Shown here: piece after piece, positions 1-11,837 of the stretch
Position numbering within the stretch: position 1 is the first letter of the stretch
Layout: each line of letters opens with the position of its first letter
Assembly (NCBI RefSeq): GCF_001540865.1
Contig: NC_033640.1
Span: 2,920,273 to 2,984,272 of the forward strand
Length of the DNA: 64,000 bases
Direction: 5' to 3'
DNA from: Ananas comosus
Taxonomy: Eukaryota > Streptophyta > Magnoliopsida > Poales > Bromeliaceae
Made by a program: the position numbers and the translations under genes
The notes under the pieces: model-generated
Database searches by the model: none
What the model was told of the DNA's origin: nothing
The model's input: the letters and a program-made list of their open reading frames with translations, nothing else

Positions 1-849
1 TTTTCAATTATAGGGCTCCCAAATTATTGATCAGTACCGTAAAACCTGCCTACACATAGTAAAAGTGATTAGGATAAACTCCGATCAAATCTAACACCAG
101 ATTCGATGGATGTGAATATTAATGTCAAAAATTTAGCATATGATACATATTTTTATCTGAATTCGCATTTTAAAAAAATATAGAAAATAGTTTTGTCAAA
201 AATCCGACTATATTTGACCGTTTTCGCTAGGGGACATGTTATTATATTTTATAAAAAAATAATGTGATTTCCTATCATGTTTTTTGTTTATATTACTATA
301 AAGTTTCATATTAAAATTGCATTTATATTAGTTAAATAATATATTTTATTGAATGAACTACGTCACATATGCCATGAGACCGCCAATTGGGTCCGTCCGG
401 GCACGTGCAACAAATCTGCTGAACAGGCAAGACTTTCTTGTACCCGCACCAAGCGAAATCACATACTAACTTGTACAACTTACACATGATAGAGTATAAA
501 ACATCGGAGTAATGACTACTTGATTAAAACAATTACAACAACTTCTAACTTTAAAAGAGTTTACAACGTTATTTCCTAATTGCCAAACTTCCAAAATAAA
601 GGGTATCTCACTAGACCAACCTACTTAGTCTATCTACTCCGCGATCCTTTTACCACGGTCCTGCGCCTCATCAGCTATGGTGGGATCTGAAAAAGAGGTA
701 AACAACAATGGAGCGAGGACTACAGTAAGTTTCTAGTAGGTGTAACCGCCAAAAATGATACTCTACACTCACTCAGTCCAAAGTAGCCATTAGTAGATAG
801 TTATAATTGAAAATAACTATTACTATTATAGAAATACAAATAATAAAAA
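1..849. other. AT-rich intergenic, no gene seen
   Basis: No coding frame, RNA gene or element boundary is recognisable here. The last nine bases (841-849) are one copy of the target duplication of the following MITE. Confidence 0.5.
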
Positions 850-1210
850 GGCTAAATTACAGAAAACCCCCATACCAAAATCCGATTTTTCACTTCTCCC
901 ATGTTATTTAAAAAACTATACTTTGCCCCCTTATAAAATAAAAATGTTCACAGGAGAGGTAAAGTGTGAACTGTGATGACAAAATGACCATTTTGCCCCT
1001 CACCATGTTCACATGAGAGAAGACTGAGGGTATTTTTGACATAAAAAATATATAATAATATTTTATAAACGGAACCCTAACGGATTACAAACGGTAAGGG
1101 GTGAAGTGAATATTTTTTATTTTATAAGGGGACAAAGTATATGTTTTTAAATGACAGGGGAAAAAAATAAAAAATCGTGTTTTGATAGGGGAGTTTTATG
1201 TATTTTAGCC
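850..1210. mobile_element. Mutator-like MITE with long inverted repeats
   Basis: The 361-bp element begins GGCTAAATTACA and ends in the near-complement TGTATTTTAGCC. The complementary arms are roughly 95 bases each and carry the same order of landmarks (C-rich run, CAAAA..CGATTTTT, ATACTTTG, TTATAAAATAAAAA). It is flanked by a perfect 9-bp direct repeat, TAATAAAAA, at 841-849 and 1211-1219. Long terminal inverted repeats with a 9-bp duplication are the hallmark of Mutator-type elements. There is no coding capacity, so it is non-autonomous. Confidence 0.88.
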
Positions 1211-1219
1211 TAATAAAAA

Positions 1220-2299
1220 TACAACTATGATGCCCCACTTCCCTGGGGGTCACCTATCCTAGGACCATTTTAGACCAAGCAAGCTTAATCCTCTTAACCT
1301 CTCTGCCCTAGCCATCGCCCAAAATGCTATAGTCGGATTAGGAAACTCATAGCCACCAGGTAATGTGAGACTCATCTCACTAGCCTTACTTGACCTTGTG
1401 AGGAGCCATTCTCCACCCACGACTATTGTCAGCCGGCTAGGGAGCCGTGACACCATAGGAAATAGAATAGTCCTATATATGAGATATAATAGGGTTAAAC
1501 CTCTCAATCTGGTTATAGCATATTAGATGGTGGCTAGGCCCAAGAGGTTAAGAGGGCTAACTATGCTAAAACTAAAATAGTTCTAGAATGACCCAGGGTT
1601 TAGGAATGGCAGGCTATGCCAGGGTTTGAATGAATGACAAGGCTAGCGTGACAAATTTCACATCACCTGGTGACCTTGGACTATTTGTGTGTCACGCCTC
1701 AGGATTCTTTGAAAATCTTTTTTAGGAAAGTCAACAAAAAAAACGCGATTTTTTTAGAAGTACCTTTAAAGAATACCCCGTACTGTCACATAGATAAAAT
1801 CTCTCCTGACCAACCCGATAGAGTCTCCCCTGTACATGCACTGTGTAGTACCTGAATACAAGTATGAACTATACAACAACTACTAGAATGACAACAACCA
1901 TGCAGATAAAAGAGTAGAATGCTAAACAACTAATAGAAAGATGATAACATAGTACCGAAATTCATAATTAGGAATTAACTAAACCAATAACTCAAACCAC
2001 TACCTTAACATAATAAATAATTAGCAGATAATGAATGAACTGATCAAGAAATACTCATCAAGAGCTAGTCTAAAAGAAACTGAAACTAAATTGAGCACAT
2101 GAATGTGATAATCCATGAAGGACCAATCTAGGACACAACTATCTAGAACCATCCTCATGCATAGTCCCGACCCTCACCTCTCACGTCCTTAAAACATGGT
2201 CGGCGGTGAGAAACATGTAAATACGTCTCCCCATCCAATGGGTACCGCAAGCCGACGAAAGTAAGTTATACTTACAGACAAAAGGAAGAGATAACAAGC
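1220..2299. other. Intergenic, no recognisable gene
   Basis: Only short, unconvincing reading frames occur in this stretch of about 1.1 kb. No splice pattern, element end or RNA motif was seen. Confidence 0.4.
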
Positions 2300-2725
2300 T
2301 GTTAGAATAAGAGCGAAAAAAATCTAGTTCATCGGGTGCGAAAATACCAAAAGAGAATCGAGAAAGAGAGGAGAAAAATAAGGCACACAATATTTATGTG
2401 GTTCGGCCATCGGCCTACATCCATGGGGGAAAACGGGGCGGAGATTTTCATTATAATCAAAGTGGTGTACAAAATATGCCTCTCTCATAAAATCCTAATC
2501 CCAAAAATACACTCATATTCCCTCTCATCTGCCGCACCAAATCAATAGAATAAAGGGTATATTTATAATAATGGCTAAATCCTAATTCGATTAGGAATAC
2601 AAATCCACTATGACTAGAAATATCTTAATTAGATTAGGCATAATCTAAACTTAACTTAATAGGATAATCAAAACAGAATTGGACTTGAAAACCTTGTGGT
2701 TTTAGAATTCGAGATATATCTAACA
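2300..2725 (-). repeat. Copia-type LTR (minus orientation)
   Basis: The 426-bp block begins TGTTAGA and ends TCTAACA, the short inverted ends of an LTR. The sequence that follows, ATCTCCAGCTTGG, reads on the minus strand as a purine-rich tract next to the LTR. The interior contains a GTGGTTCGGCCATCGGCC motif of a type I associate with plant Copia LTRs. The partner LTR is not in the window, so a target duplication cannot be tested. Confidence 0.55.
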
Positions 2726-3290
2726 ATCTCCAGCTTGGCTTGAATTCTCTATCTTCTCCACCAAAATCCCAAAAGCTCCTGAAGTGCTAACTGCACATGC
2801 AAACAAGTTTACAGAATACTTGAACTTGATCGCTTAAAAACTTAATTAGCAAATCCATCGGATTCTCTAAAGTGCCAATCTTCTCATTCTCCAACTACCC
2901 CTTTCGCAACCTCTGTTGCATCAGAACGACAACTTGTCGTAGAGCAAAATTGTTGAAGCGATCAAACTTCTCGATCTCAAACTTCATCAATGTCTTAAGC
3001 ACCCAAAAAAAGCTCCTAAAGTGCTACTGCACATATAAACAAATTTTCAAAAGAGACCTATTCATCCGTTTGGCCACCTCGTTCTGCTGTGGAGTATGTC
3101 TAACGGTCTTATGTCTGACAATCCCTTCCTTCTTGCTGAATTCTTTAAACTTGGATGAATAGAATTCCAAACCGTTGTCGGTCCTTAATCTCTTGATCTT
3201 CTTTTCAATTTGTTTCTCAACCATGACCTTCCACTACTTGAAATAATTGAACACTTCATTCTTACTTTTCAGAAAAAATAAGTTCAGTCA
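2726..3290 (-). pseudogene. Copia integrase remnant
   Basis: The minus strand at 3024-3224 encodes a short piece of a Copia integrase core. The catalytic Asp lies in RTDNGLEF and the catalytic Glu region in a decayed HTPQQNEVAKRMNRSL (the family normally has NGVAER). No gag or protease is present, so this is a fragment. The piece nearest the LTR (2766-2815) is loosely repeated at 3004-3050. It probably belongs with the LTR at 2300-2725, but the RT next door reads on the opposite strand, implying an inversion or two separate remnants. Confidence 0.7.
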
Positions 3291-3321
3291 TCAGACATCT
3301 CAGTAACTAAAACCTCACAAG

Positions 3322-4260
3322 TTGATAGACAGAGCATTGCTACAGGCAGAGCGAGAAGATAGATCAAACCACCACAGAGATACGGTTATGAGGATATGTC
3401 TGCTTATTCTCTTTCAGTGGCACAAGATACAGAAGAAGAAGGCAAACCTTCCACGTATAATCAATCGATTATTTCTAGTGTCAGTTCTGCAAAGTGGTTG
3501 GTGGCGATAAATAAGGAGATAGAGTCTCTCCATAAGAATCACACATGGGATTTGGTAAAACCACCTATAGGCAAAAAAATTGTTGGCTGCAAGTGGGTCT
3601 TTAAGAAAAAGGACGGAATCCCAAAATTGTTGGCTGCAAGTGGGTCTTTAAGAAAAAGGACGGAATCCCCAGAGTGGAAGAAACAAGGTATAAAGCTCGT
3701 TTAGTTGCTAAGGGCTACAGTCAGGAAGGTGTTGACTTTAATGATATTTTCTCACTCGTCATGAAGCATATTTTTATTCGTGTTCTTTTATCGTTAGAAG
3801 CCATGAATGACCTATATCTTGAGCAATTTGATATTAAGACAGCTTTTCTCCACAGAGAACTTAAGGAGCAAATTTATATGAAACAGGCAGAAGGATTCAT
3901 TGTTGGAGGGAAGGAGGACTATGTTTGCCTGTTAAAGAAATAGTTTTATGGCTTAAAGCAATCTCCTCGATAATGGTATAAGTGGTTCAACTCTTTCATG
4001 ACAGGTCACGGATATTTCAGAAGTAAGCGTGACAGTTGCGTATACTTCAGAAAGCTTGATAAGAGATCTTTCATAAATTTGTTGCTTTATGTCGATGATA
4101 TGTTAATTTTTTCCAGCGACATAATTGAGATAAATAAATTAAAGGCTTTTACTTAAGGGTGAGTTTGATTAAAGATCTAGGTGTTGCTAAGAAAATTATT
4201 GGTATGAAAATTAAGAGGGACAACAAGTCAAGGGTACTGCATTTGACATAGGAGAAATAT
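3322..4260 (+). pseudogene. Copia reverse transcriptase remnant
   Basis: The plus strand encodes the N-terminal half of a Copia reverse transcriptase. It can be followed from HTWDLVKPP through CKWVFKKK, RYKARLVAKGYSQ, QFDIKTAFLHRELKEQIYM and the active-site block LLLYVDDMLIF near 4085. The frame is destroyed by a 47-bp tandem duplication (3578-3624 and 3625-3671), by stop codons near 3942 and 3970, and by a further shift near 4150. RNase H and a plus-strand integrase are missing. It is an old, truncated copy with no coding ability. Confidence 0.85.
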
Positions 4261-5825
4261 ATAGAGTAGATTGGCACTTTATAGAACCTTGCGGGCTGAC
4301 CTTCAGATCTTGGTCGTATGCGGGGTTGCTTAATCCGGCTGGATATGTGGTCCCTAATAGGCCCCACCTACTACAGCTGGGACGACCGTAGAATTTCGTC
4401 GAGTGCCGGTCTTGGTTGCAGCCAACGTTACCATTAACGCAAATCGATCAACAAAATTTAGTTATGTAATGAAAAGAAAATCACACGAAATCTGAAAGGA
4501 AACGAAAATTCGGCAAAAGATGCGGCTTTTATACCACATGCTAAAACTTTATTAGAAGTTAAGATCGTACTTTCTGCCATGATTTTAATTTCTAAACCTG
4601 GATTATAGATGGCGATTCTTGATTGTGGTTTGTCCTCATTCACAATCTACAAAAAGCGAGACGTTTCGAGTCTAATTCCCTTATCCCCGGAGATGAAGCC
4701 GTTACAGGAATTAGGATGAGGGTTAGACCAGAACTCCCGTGTGTTACATATTATATATAACTTGATGTAAGGATGTTAAATAACGTTGGTCCATCAAGGA
4801 CATGTCCAGATATATCATAACTGTTAGATCTACCGTATCTTTATAGATCAACTTGAATAGACCGACTATATCTTTATAGATCGCCTTGAATTAAATCACG
4901 TGGGCCATATCCAATATCTCATTCTACTTATCACCATCCTCAATATTCCTCTTGAGGGTGTTAGGTATTATCAAACCAATATTTGGGATTTAGGCGAAAG
5001 TGGAATCAGCTTCTATGTGAGCCATCTATCTCTAGAGAAGATAGCTTAAAATTTCTTTCCACGATCACTTCGCCCATTTTCTTCTAACTAATTCTTCCTT
5101 ATGACAGTCACCACACCACCGTCCAAAAGATGGATCTTTTCCTTCTCTATCATCTTAAAGAAGGGATCCAAGTGAACTTAGCGCACATCATCATATGTCA
5201 CGCGGCAGCCGTCGCTGCTGTACACACCTCTTGCTCACTTCCCTACGGGCAGTAGCTCACTATTATTTTTCAGTATTTCAACATTAAACTGGACGGTGAA
5301 TGGTTGGGGAAGAACAAAACTTTATTAACACCTCCACCTTCACAAGTAACAAATTCAAGAAAAATCATCGTAGGCAATAGGTAAACAAGAATATAATAAA
5401 TACTCCCCATGATGATAATGAAAAGGAAGAAATAGAGGGAAACCAAGATGAGGCCGCACATGTAGAACAAGATGCTCCCATTTATTCTCCTCCACATGAT
5501 CCTCCGCCCTATCTTCCTCTTATGATCCTACTGCACACCCGGACATCTATCAAAGGTTTGCAAGATTGGAAAATCAAGTCTTTCAAAGACTAGATATAAT
5601 GGGCGAAAGGCTTGATCAAATGGACCAAATGGTTTGATAGGATGGGCACAATATTCGATAGGATGGAAAACTAATGGAATGCACTTTTTGGACCGTTTGG
5701 TGCATTCTTTGCAGTATATGGCCAACGAGCTAGCCAAACTTCTTCTATTGTGTTGCCACCAGAAGCACCTGTAAAAAAAGGTTTCTAGAATAATTCTGAT
5801 GATTAATTTTCATTGATAACATTCA

Positions 5826-5827
<2 letters not shown>
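4261..5827. other. Unassigned stretch with a possible gag-like remnant
   Basis: Most of this 1.6 kb has no recognisable gene. At 5440-5770 the plus strand, read across a frame change, gives a proline-rich segment and then IYQRFARLENQVFQRLDIMG. The spacing resembles the N-terminus of some plant retrotransposon gag proteins. The match is weak and the stretch may be chance. Confidence 0.25.

Positions 5828-5864
<37 letters not shown>
5828..5864. repeat. (TA)n microsatellite
   Basis: Uninterrupted alternating A and T of about 37 bases. Confidence 0.95.
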
Positions 5865-5867
<3 letters not shown>

Positions 5868-6009
5868 TTAAAAGTCCTATCATTATTATCTCCACAATTA
5901 TAGAAGATTCAAATGGAAGGAATAGTTACAAAAGAATAGGAGAAATATACTGCTGAAACTATGTAACAACCTTATTTATAGCTAATCACAATGTTGACTG
6001 ATTTCAACA
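5865..6009 (-). repeat. 3' LTR end and polypurine tract of the old Copia
   Basis: On the minus strand, CTTGAGAGGGGGTG is followed by TTGAAATCAG. This is a polypurine tract adjoining an LTR that starts TGTTGAAAT, so the LTR edge lies at 6009. The LTR continues leftwards, possibly past the TA microsatellite; its other edge is not clear. Confidence 0.6.
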
Positions 6010-7766
6010 CCCCCTCTCAAGTTCGTGCATGGATATCATACATTCCCAACTTGACAAGGGAATCATAAAGAACACTACCAGCGACGGCTGTGGTAAGGAC
6101 ATCTACTAGTTGATGTTCAGACCTTACAAATGGAAAAGCAACAATCCTAGCTTCACATTTCTCTTCAATAAAATGCTGGTCAATTTCTACATGTTTAGTT
6201 CTATTATGTTGACGGGATTATGGGCAATTTCTATTGCTAAGGTATTGTCATAGTGAAGTTTCACGGCTTCATTTGGTTCAAATCCTATATCTTTTAGTAA
6301 ATTCTTAAGCCATAACAATTCACATAATCCAAATGCCATGCTTCTAAATTCTGCTTCAGCACTAGACCTTGCTATTAAAGGCTGTTTTTTACTTCTCCAA
6401 GTTACAAGATTTCCTCCTACAAAGGTAAGATATCCTGAGGTGGATCTTCTGTTGCCAGCTGAACCTACCTAGTCAGCATCAGTGTAGCCTTCTACCTTGA
6501 GATGTTAGTGGTTTGAAAATAATATTCCTTTGCCTAGAGTAGATTTTTAGTCCTCAATATTCTTTCTATTGCATCCATATAAGGTTTTCGTGGGTCATGC
6601 ATAAACTGATTTACAAAATTTATTGCGTATGCTATGTTGGGTCTAGTATAGGACAGATAAATCAACTTCCCAACAAGTCTCTGATATCTTCCTTTGTCAG
6701 CACTAACTGCACTTGAACATAAAAAATACTTGTGATTTTGTTCTATGGGAGTGTCAGCCGGTTTGCACCCAAGCATACCTATCTCAGATAACAAGTCCAT
6801 AGTGTATTTTCTTTGAGATAAGAGGATGCCATGTTTTGCTCGAGCTACTTCAGTTCCAAGAAAATATTTTAAGTCTCCAAGTTGTTTCATCTCAAATTCA
6901 AAAGCCAAATGTTTTTGTAAACTAGAAATGCCATCATAATCATCTCCCGATACAATCATATCATCAACATAGATAATCAAAGTAGTAATTTTACCTTGTC
7001 TTTGCGTTGGAAAGAGAGTATGATCCGAATTACTTTGTTTGTAGCCAAAGTTCTTCATGGACTTGGTAAATCTGCCAAACCAAGCTCTTGGAGACTGCTT
7101 TAACTCATAGAGTGTCTTTTTAATATTCTACATACCATAGGAGTATTTGAGTATTCTAGTATGCTTGGAGGAGGATCCATATAAACCTCTTCACTCAATT
7201 CTCTATATAAAAACGCATTTTTAACATCAAATTGGACGAGTGGCCCACTCTGATTTACTGCCAATGACAAAAGCACTCTCATAGTATTATGTTTTGCAAC
7301 CGGTGCAAATGTCTCTTGATAATCTAGCCCATAGGACTGAGTATATCCCTTTGCAACTAACTGGGCTTTGCATCTCCCAATTGTTCCATCAGCTTTATGT
7401 TTGACATTGAATACCCACCAGCATCCTACAGTTTTCTTTCCTATTGGTAATGGGACTGGTTCCCAACTAGTATTCCTTTTTAATGCTATCATCTATTCTT
7501 CCATAGACTAGGTCCATCTAGAGTCTGCTAGAGCTTCCTGTAAATTACTAGTAATAAAGACAGTAGATAATTGAGATACAAAAAATCCATATGATCTGGA
7601 CAACTTGTGGGATGACACATGATTTCCTATGGGGTATTTGGCCTTGGATTTTAGATCGGGTTCATACCTGATTGGAGGTTGTCCACGGTTAGAATGAGTT
7701 AGAAGATGGTATAGACTCACTATAGAGGTAGAATCGGATGCACATGTATTCTCATGAAGATTAGAT
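6010..7766 (-). pseudogene. Copia RT and RNase H of the old element
   Basis: Reading leftwards on the minus strand are a pre-RT linker (7508-7720), the RT N-terminus with WWVFNVKHKADGTIGR, KAQLVAKGYTQ and QFDVKNAFLYREL (7100-7492), then LIIYVDDMIVSG and LGDLKYFLGTEVAR (6534-7058). The YVDD active site is intact. RNase H sequence continues to about 6020 but only in broken frames. Frame changes lie between the three blocks, and the region that would normally contain GLKQSPRAW is damaged near 7060-7100. The upstream edge is the hAT insertion at 7767. Confidence 0.88.
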
Positions 7767-8397
7767 CATAGTTAGTTAATTCGCGAATTATTCGCGAATT
7801 TTTTAAAAACCAAATAAACGGTCGAATTCGTATTTTTTCGAAAAATTCGAAAAATAACGCGTATTTTTGGGTAAAAATACGAATTCGCGAATAATTCGCT
7901 CGCCGAATTATTCGCCAAAAAGACGCGGCCTTGCGGTGGTGCTGGTCGCGGGCCTCGCGGGCCTCACGGCTCGCGAGCGCGAGCGCACGGGTCTCCGACC
8001 TCGCGGCTCGCGAGCGAGCGCGAGCGCAAGCGCTCCAGCGTGGCNATTTCTTATTTGATTAATTATTTATTTATTTTTAGGTATAATACAGTTTGCTATT
8101 TTTTTTTAACTTAATTAGCTTAATTTTGTAGCTCTTTATTCTTATATTCTTAAGAAATATGAATATTTATACTAATAGCATAAATCTTGAAAGAAAACAA
8201 ATTTAATTTAATAGCCGAATTTCTTATCCCAAATTTTTAATTGGTGAACGTATAATATCTGTATAAATTACGTATCCGAATAATTGACAAATCCGTTTTT
8301 TAGTCGTATTTTTCAACGAATTTAAAAATTAGAAGACGAATTTTATCCGAATTATACCAGTACTGAATTTTTACCGAATCCAAATTAACTAACTATG
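7767..8397. mobile_element. hAT-type non-autonomous element
   Basis: The left end reads CATAGTTAGTTAATTCG and the right end is its near-complement, CGAATCCAAATTAACTAACTATG. A perfect 8-bp duplication, GATTAGAT, flanks it at 7759-7766 and 8398-8405, the length made by hAT transposases. The left half is full of CGAATT-type motifs and a GC-rich core (7920-8040). An N at 8045 marks an assembly join, so the true length is unknown. A second copy of the right half lies at 63130-63316. No transposase is encoded. Confidence 0.85.
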
Positions 8398-8574
8398 GAT
8401 TAGATATGACAGGAGTAGGACTTGAAGTATCAAGAATTTCACGTGTAGGAGCAATATTAGTTTCATGCACAGTAAGATCATGGTTAGATGATACTTCAAG
8501 TGAATTTTCTGGTGTAGATTGGATTAGTGGTATTAGAGTGAGATGTCCACTACAAGAATATGATTTATAGGTGA

Positions 8575-9010
8575 CAGTAAAAATTTGTCACTAAAAATAA
8601 AAAATTTGTCACTAATAATTTTAGTGACGATAAATACCGTCACTATAAGTTGTCACGGTAGGTCCCGTGGCAAATAGATTTTGTCACGGAAAAAAAAAAT
8701 ATTGTCACTAAAAATAGTATTAATGACAAGTTAATTTTGTCACTAAATATTACTTATTTGTCACCAAATAATATTTACGAAATGATTGAACATTAAAAAT
8801 AGTAATCTTAAGTGACAACATATGCCGTCACTAATAGTTAGTGACATCATTATCCGTCACTAAATATTGCATTTATGACGATGATTATTTACTACACACT
8901 AATATTTAGTGATAATAAAGCTTGTCACAGAATATTGTATTTATAACGATAATATTCATCACCGACATATTGTCACTAATATTTAGTGACAACAAAACCA
9001 TTATTTATGA
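8575..9010. repeat. CACTA subterminal repeat array
   Basis: Many short motifs of the form GTCACTA and TAGTGAC, in both orientations, lie within 450 bases of the left end. Further copies lie at the right end (13660-13740). In CACTA elements such subterminal repeats bind the transposase. Confidence 0.75.
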
Positions 9011-10744
9011 TACAGTTCCAAACAACCAACTGATATTTATGATAAAAACAAATCGACAAGATTTTTAAGTTCTAATAACAAAAAGGCATTAATATTCTCA
9101 CATTCGTCGTACAAAATACCTCCCAATATCTCCAATTTTTTAAGTACATAATAAAGAGTTTTCAAATTCAAACTAAATAATTCAATCTAAAATAAGTACA
9201 TTTCATTACATGGTCCACATCCAAAATAAAGGATTGTCGAATACTAACACTAACATTGCGTAAAAATTGCACCACTCATTCTTACCTGCAATGAATAAAA
9301 AATAAATATAATTAGACAAAATTAAAATCTGAAAGAAAGATAAAATAAAAAAATATTGATGTTAAGGATAAGTATGATCCAAGTGGGGCTACATTCTTTT
9401 TCTCAATGTATGCTCTTTCCTCATCTTCTAATGATTTCTAATTTAATTTAACAAAATAAAGCTAGAAACTAACTGAAAAATAAAGCTAGAAATAGATGTC
9501 TAGAATGGCAAATGATAGATAGATCAAGAAATGCTGCAGAGTTTGCAGTCAAACTCAAAGGTCAAACGATGAAGACCAGTTTTTCTAGCCTACGAAATAG
9601 CAAAGCAATCCTGTAAATACTCGATCTCCTCTTTAATGTTAATTTGTTGGAGTATGACAAACTCTCGTTTAAGCCCAGATGAGGACATCAGGGTATGTTC
9701 AGATAACCCAGCCTATTCTATTATCAATTTGATATTGAGTTTCAGAAAATCGAAACCATGAAAACAATTTTGTGGATCAGGAGAGGAAATATAATGATAA
9801 GGAAGTAAATGAGCATTTTAAAGTCTTTATATACATTTACAGTCGAGAATCACAAAAATGTACTTAACACATATCTAAACCCAAAGTCAAACAGCACTGA
9901 AGACCACTAATTAACTTACACGAGTTAGCTAGCCATAATTTTTTTTTGCCAGTAGAGTCTCTCTATTACAAAGAATTAATTGATACAGACCAACTGAGGA
10001 GATTGCCAACCATACAATTGTTCTCATTGCTATGTTTAGGACATGAGTCATTGTTTAGGACCAATCAATAGAAAACTGTGACTCTAAATATTCCAAGCAA
10101 CAATGATCAAGTAAACAATAAAATACATGTAAAAAAGATAGAAAACTTATCTGAACTAGAACATTTTGAATCTACTAGCTTATCTGAACTAGAACATTTT
10201 GAATCTACTAGCTATATAGATTTTCCTCTTGTGGTTGTAGGAGTTTGATTTTACTCCCGAACAGGGTATTTACAATCATGAGTCTTCAGTATAATGCAAT
10301 CCACCAACAAGGAGATTTATCATATTCTGGAAAATAAGGTCTGAAGGTCTGTCTATTATGAGATTTTAGAAATCATTTTATACTCCCCACTAACCAGTCA
10401 TCATAAGCTCCATAAGGAAATGAAACCTCTACGACTAAATATAACCTTTTAAAGTACCAAATATAATGCCACATCAAAACTACACAGAATGAATTATTGG
10501 AGGAAGCACAACTATAGTAGAAGTCCCTCCAACAGCTTTCTGCTGTAGTTAAAGCAGAAACTTCACTTTGGAGCTTCCGCTTATGAGTCTCGAAAGCTCA
10601 TTTCAGCTTCCCCACAACAAACAGTCTCTTATTTGCCAAACACTTGGTTGTTGCTCCTCCGATCAGATAACATTCTCTATAATTCGCGCCAAATAATCAC
10701 TTAAGTAATTTTAGAGCACAGGGGCAAATCGATTTTACACTTAC
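9011..10744. other. CACTA interior, no assigned gene
   Basis: AT-rich sequence without a recognisable exon. It may hold intron or 3' sequence that came with the captured minus-strand genes. A 33-bp tandem duplication lies at 10146-10211. Confidence 0.4.
10146..10211. repeat. 33-bp tandem duplication
   Basis: Two identical adjacent 33-base units each begin CTTATCTGAACTAGAAC and end TCTACTAG. Their identity suggests a recent duplication inside the CACTA element. Confidence 0.9.
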
Positions 10745-11404
10745 AGGATCTCAAGTGAGCCCACAAGTCCAACCGACTCTGGAATCCCCCCTATTAATTG
10801 GTTTCTATCAAGAAGCCTGTTTTCAAGGGACGATTAGACAGAATAAAAAGAGATGTAGCAGAATAAAACAAGTGCATAATAAATATTAACTTACAGGTGT
10901 CGTAGTGTCATACTAGCATTGAAAAAATTTTTTGGTATCGAACACGATAACTGGTTCTTGTTTAAATGGCTGCAGGAGCACACCATGAAACTAATTATAG
11001 CTCTCCAAGCAATGAAAATAAGCCACACTAGTTTATTATAGGGTCTTTACATGTATAACCTGCGAAAGCATTTGGTTACATACATACTCTGGTACTCACA
11101 TCCAATTCTTCGGAAGTTTGGTTTCTTATCTTTTCGTAGATAAAAGATATAGATCAAATTTTACACGTGTGTATATATAAATACAATTTTTTCAGGGTTA
11201 CATATGTAGATACATCTTTACAACATTCTGTGTATGGACGGAGAATGAAGAAGAAAAGATACTCACAAATGTTGTGCATTGAGGAGTTGATCCAAGCCCG
11301 GAGACGCATTCATCGACATCGGGAGAGTTCCATTCAACTGATTATCAGCAAGGTCTAGCCAAGAGAGGTTCGAAAGCTTTCCCAATGTAGCAGGTATCCT
11401 TCCT
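10745..11404 (-). pseudogene. Captured LRR receptor-kinase exons
   Basis: Three minus-strand exon pieces fit the ectodomain of the LRR receptor kinases related to Arabidopsis At5g49770 (assigned from memory of the family). Piece one (about 11404-11267) encodes GRIPATLGKLSNLSWLDLAD and ends at a GTGAGT donor. Piece two (10969-10895) encodes NKNQLSCSIPKNFF between CTGCAG and GTAAG. Piece three (10816-10745, 72 bases, the usual LRR exon size) encodes LLDRNQLIGGIPESVGL and ends at GTAAGTG. Splice phases agree: CATTT joins C, and CT joins G. Kinase, membrane and signal-peptide parts are absent. The upstream limit of piece one is uncertain. The fragment is entirely inside the CACTA element. Confidence 0.82.
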
Positions 11405-11837
11405 AGTCTTATGCGTTTTGCATGTCATGCGCAAGGAGATTGTTTAGAAGAGATGAGGATCAGGAAAGGACCTATGATTCTAATTTCTTTCATAATTTTC
11501 TAACTGTGAAGATCAGTATCTCGGTGACTAAAACAAAAACCTTTGAGAAAAACTAAATACTTTAGCTGTCAAGCTATATTTAATGTTCAGAAGGGTTATA
11601 AAGCTAAAAGACCAACAAAAATTTCACTACCCATCACCTTATTAAACACCTTTTTATTGTTCAGAAAGTATTTACCTTATCGACACTTAGAAGAAAAACA
11701 TGCACCTTGAACGAGTATTGCTGGGCCAACTGGAGAAGAACTAAATAACAATCTACAAGGAACATTATTCCATGTCATCTGCCAAAAAAGAATCTAAACC
11801 AGTGAAAAATGGTTTAACACATACAGCTAGTACTTAC

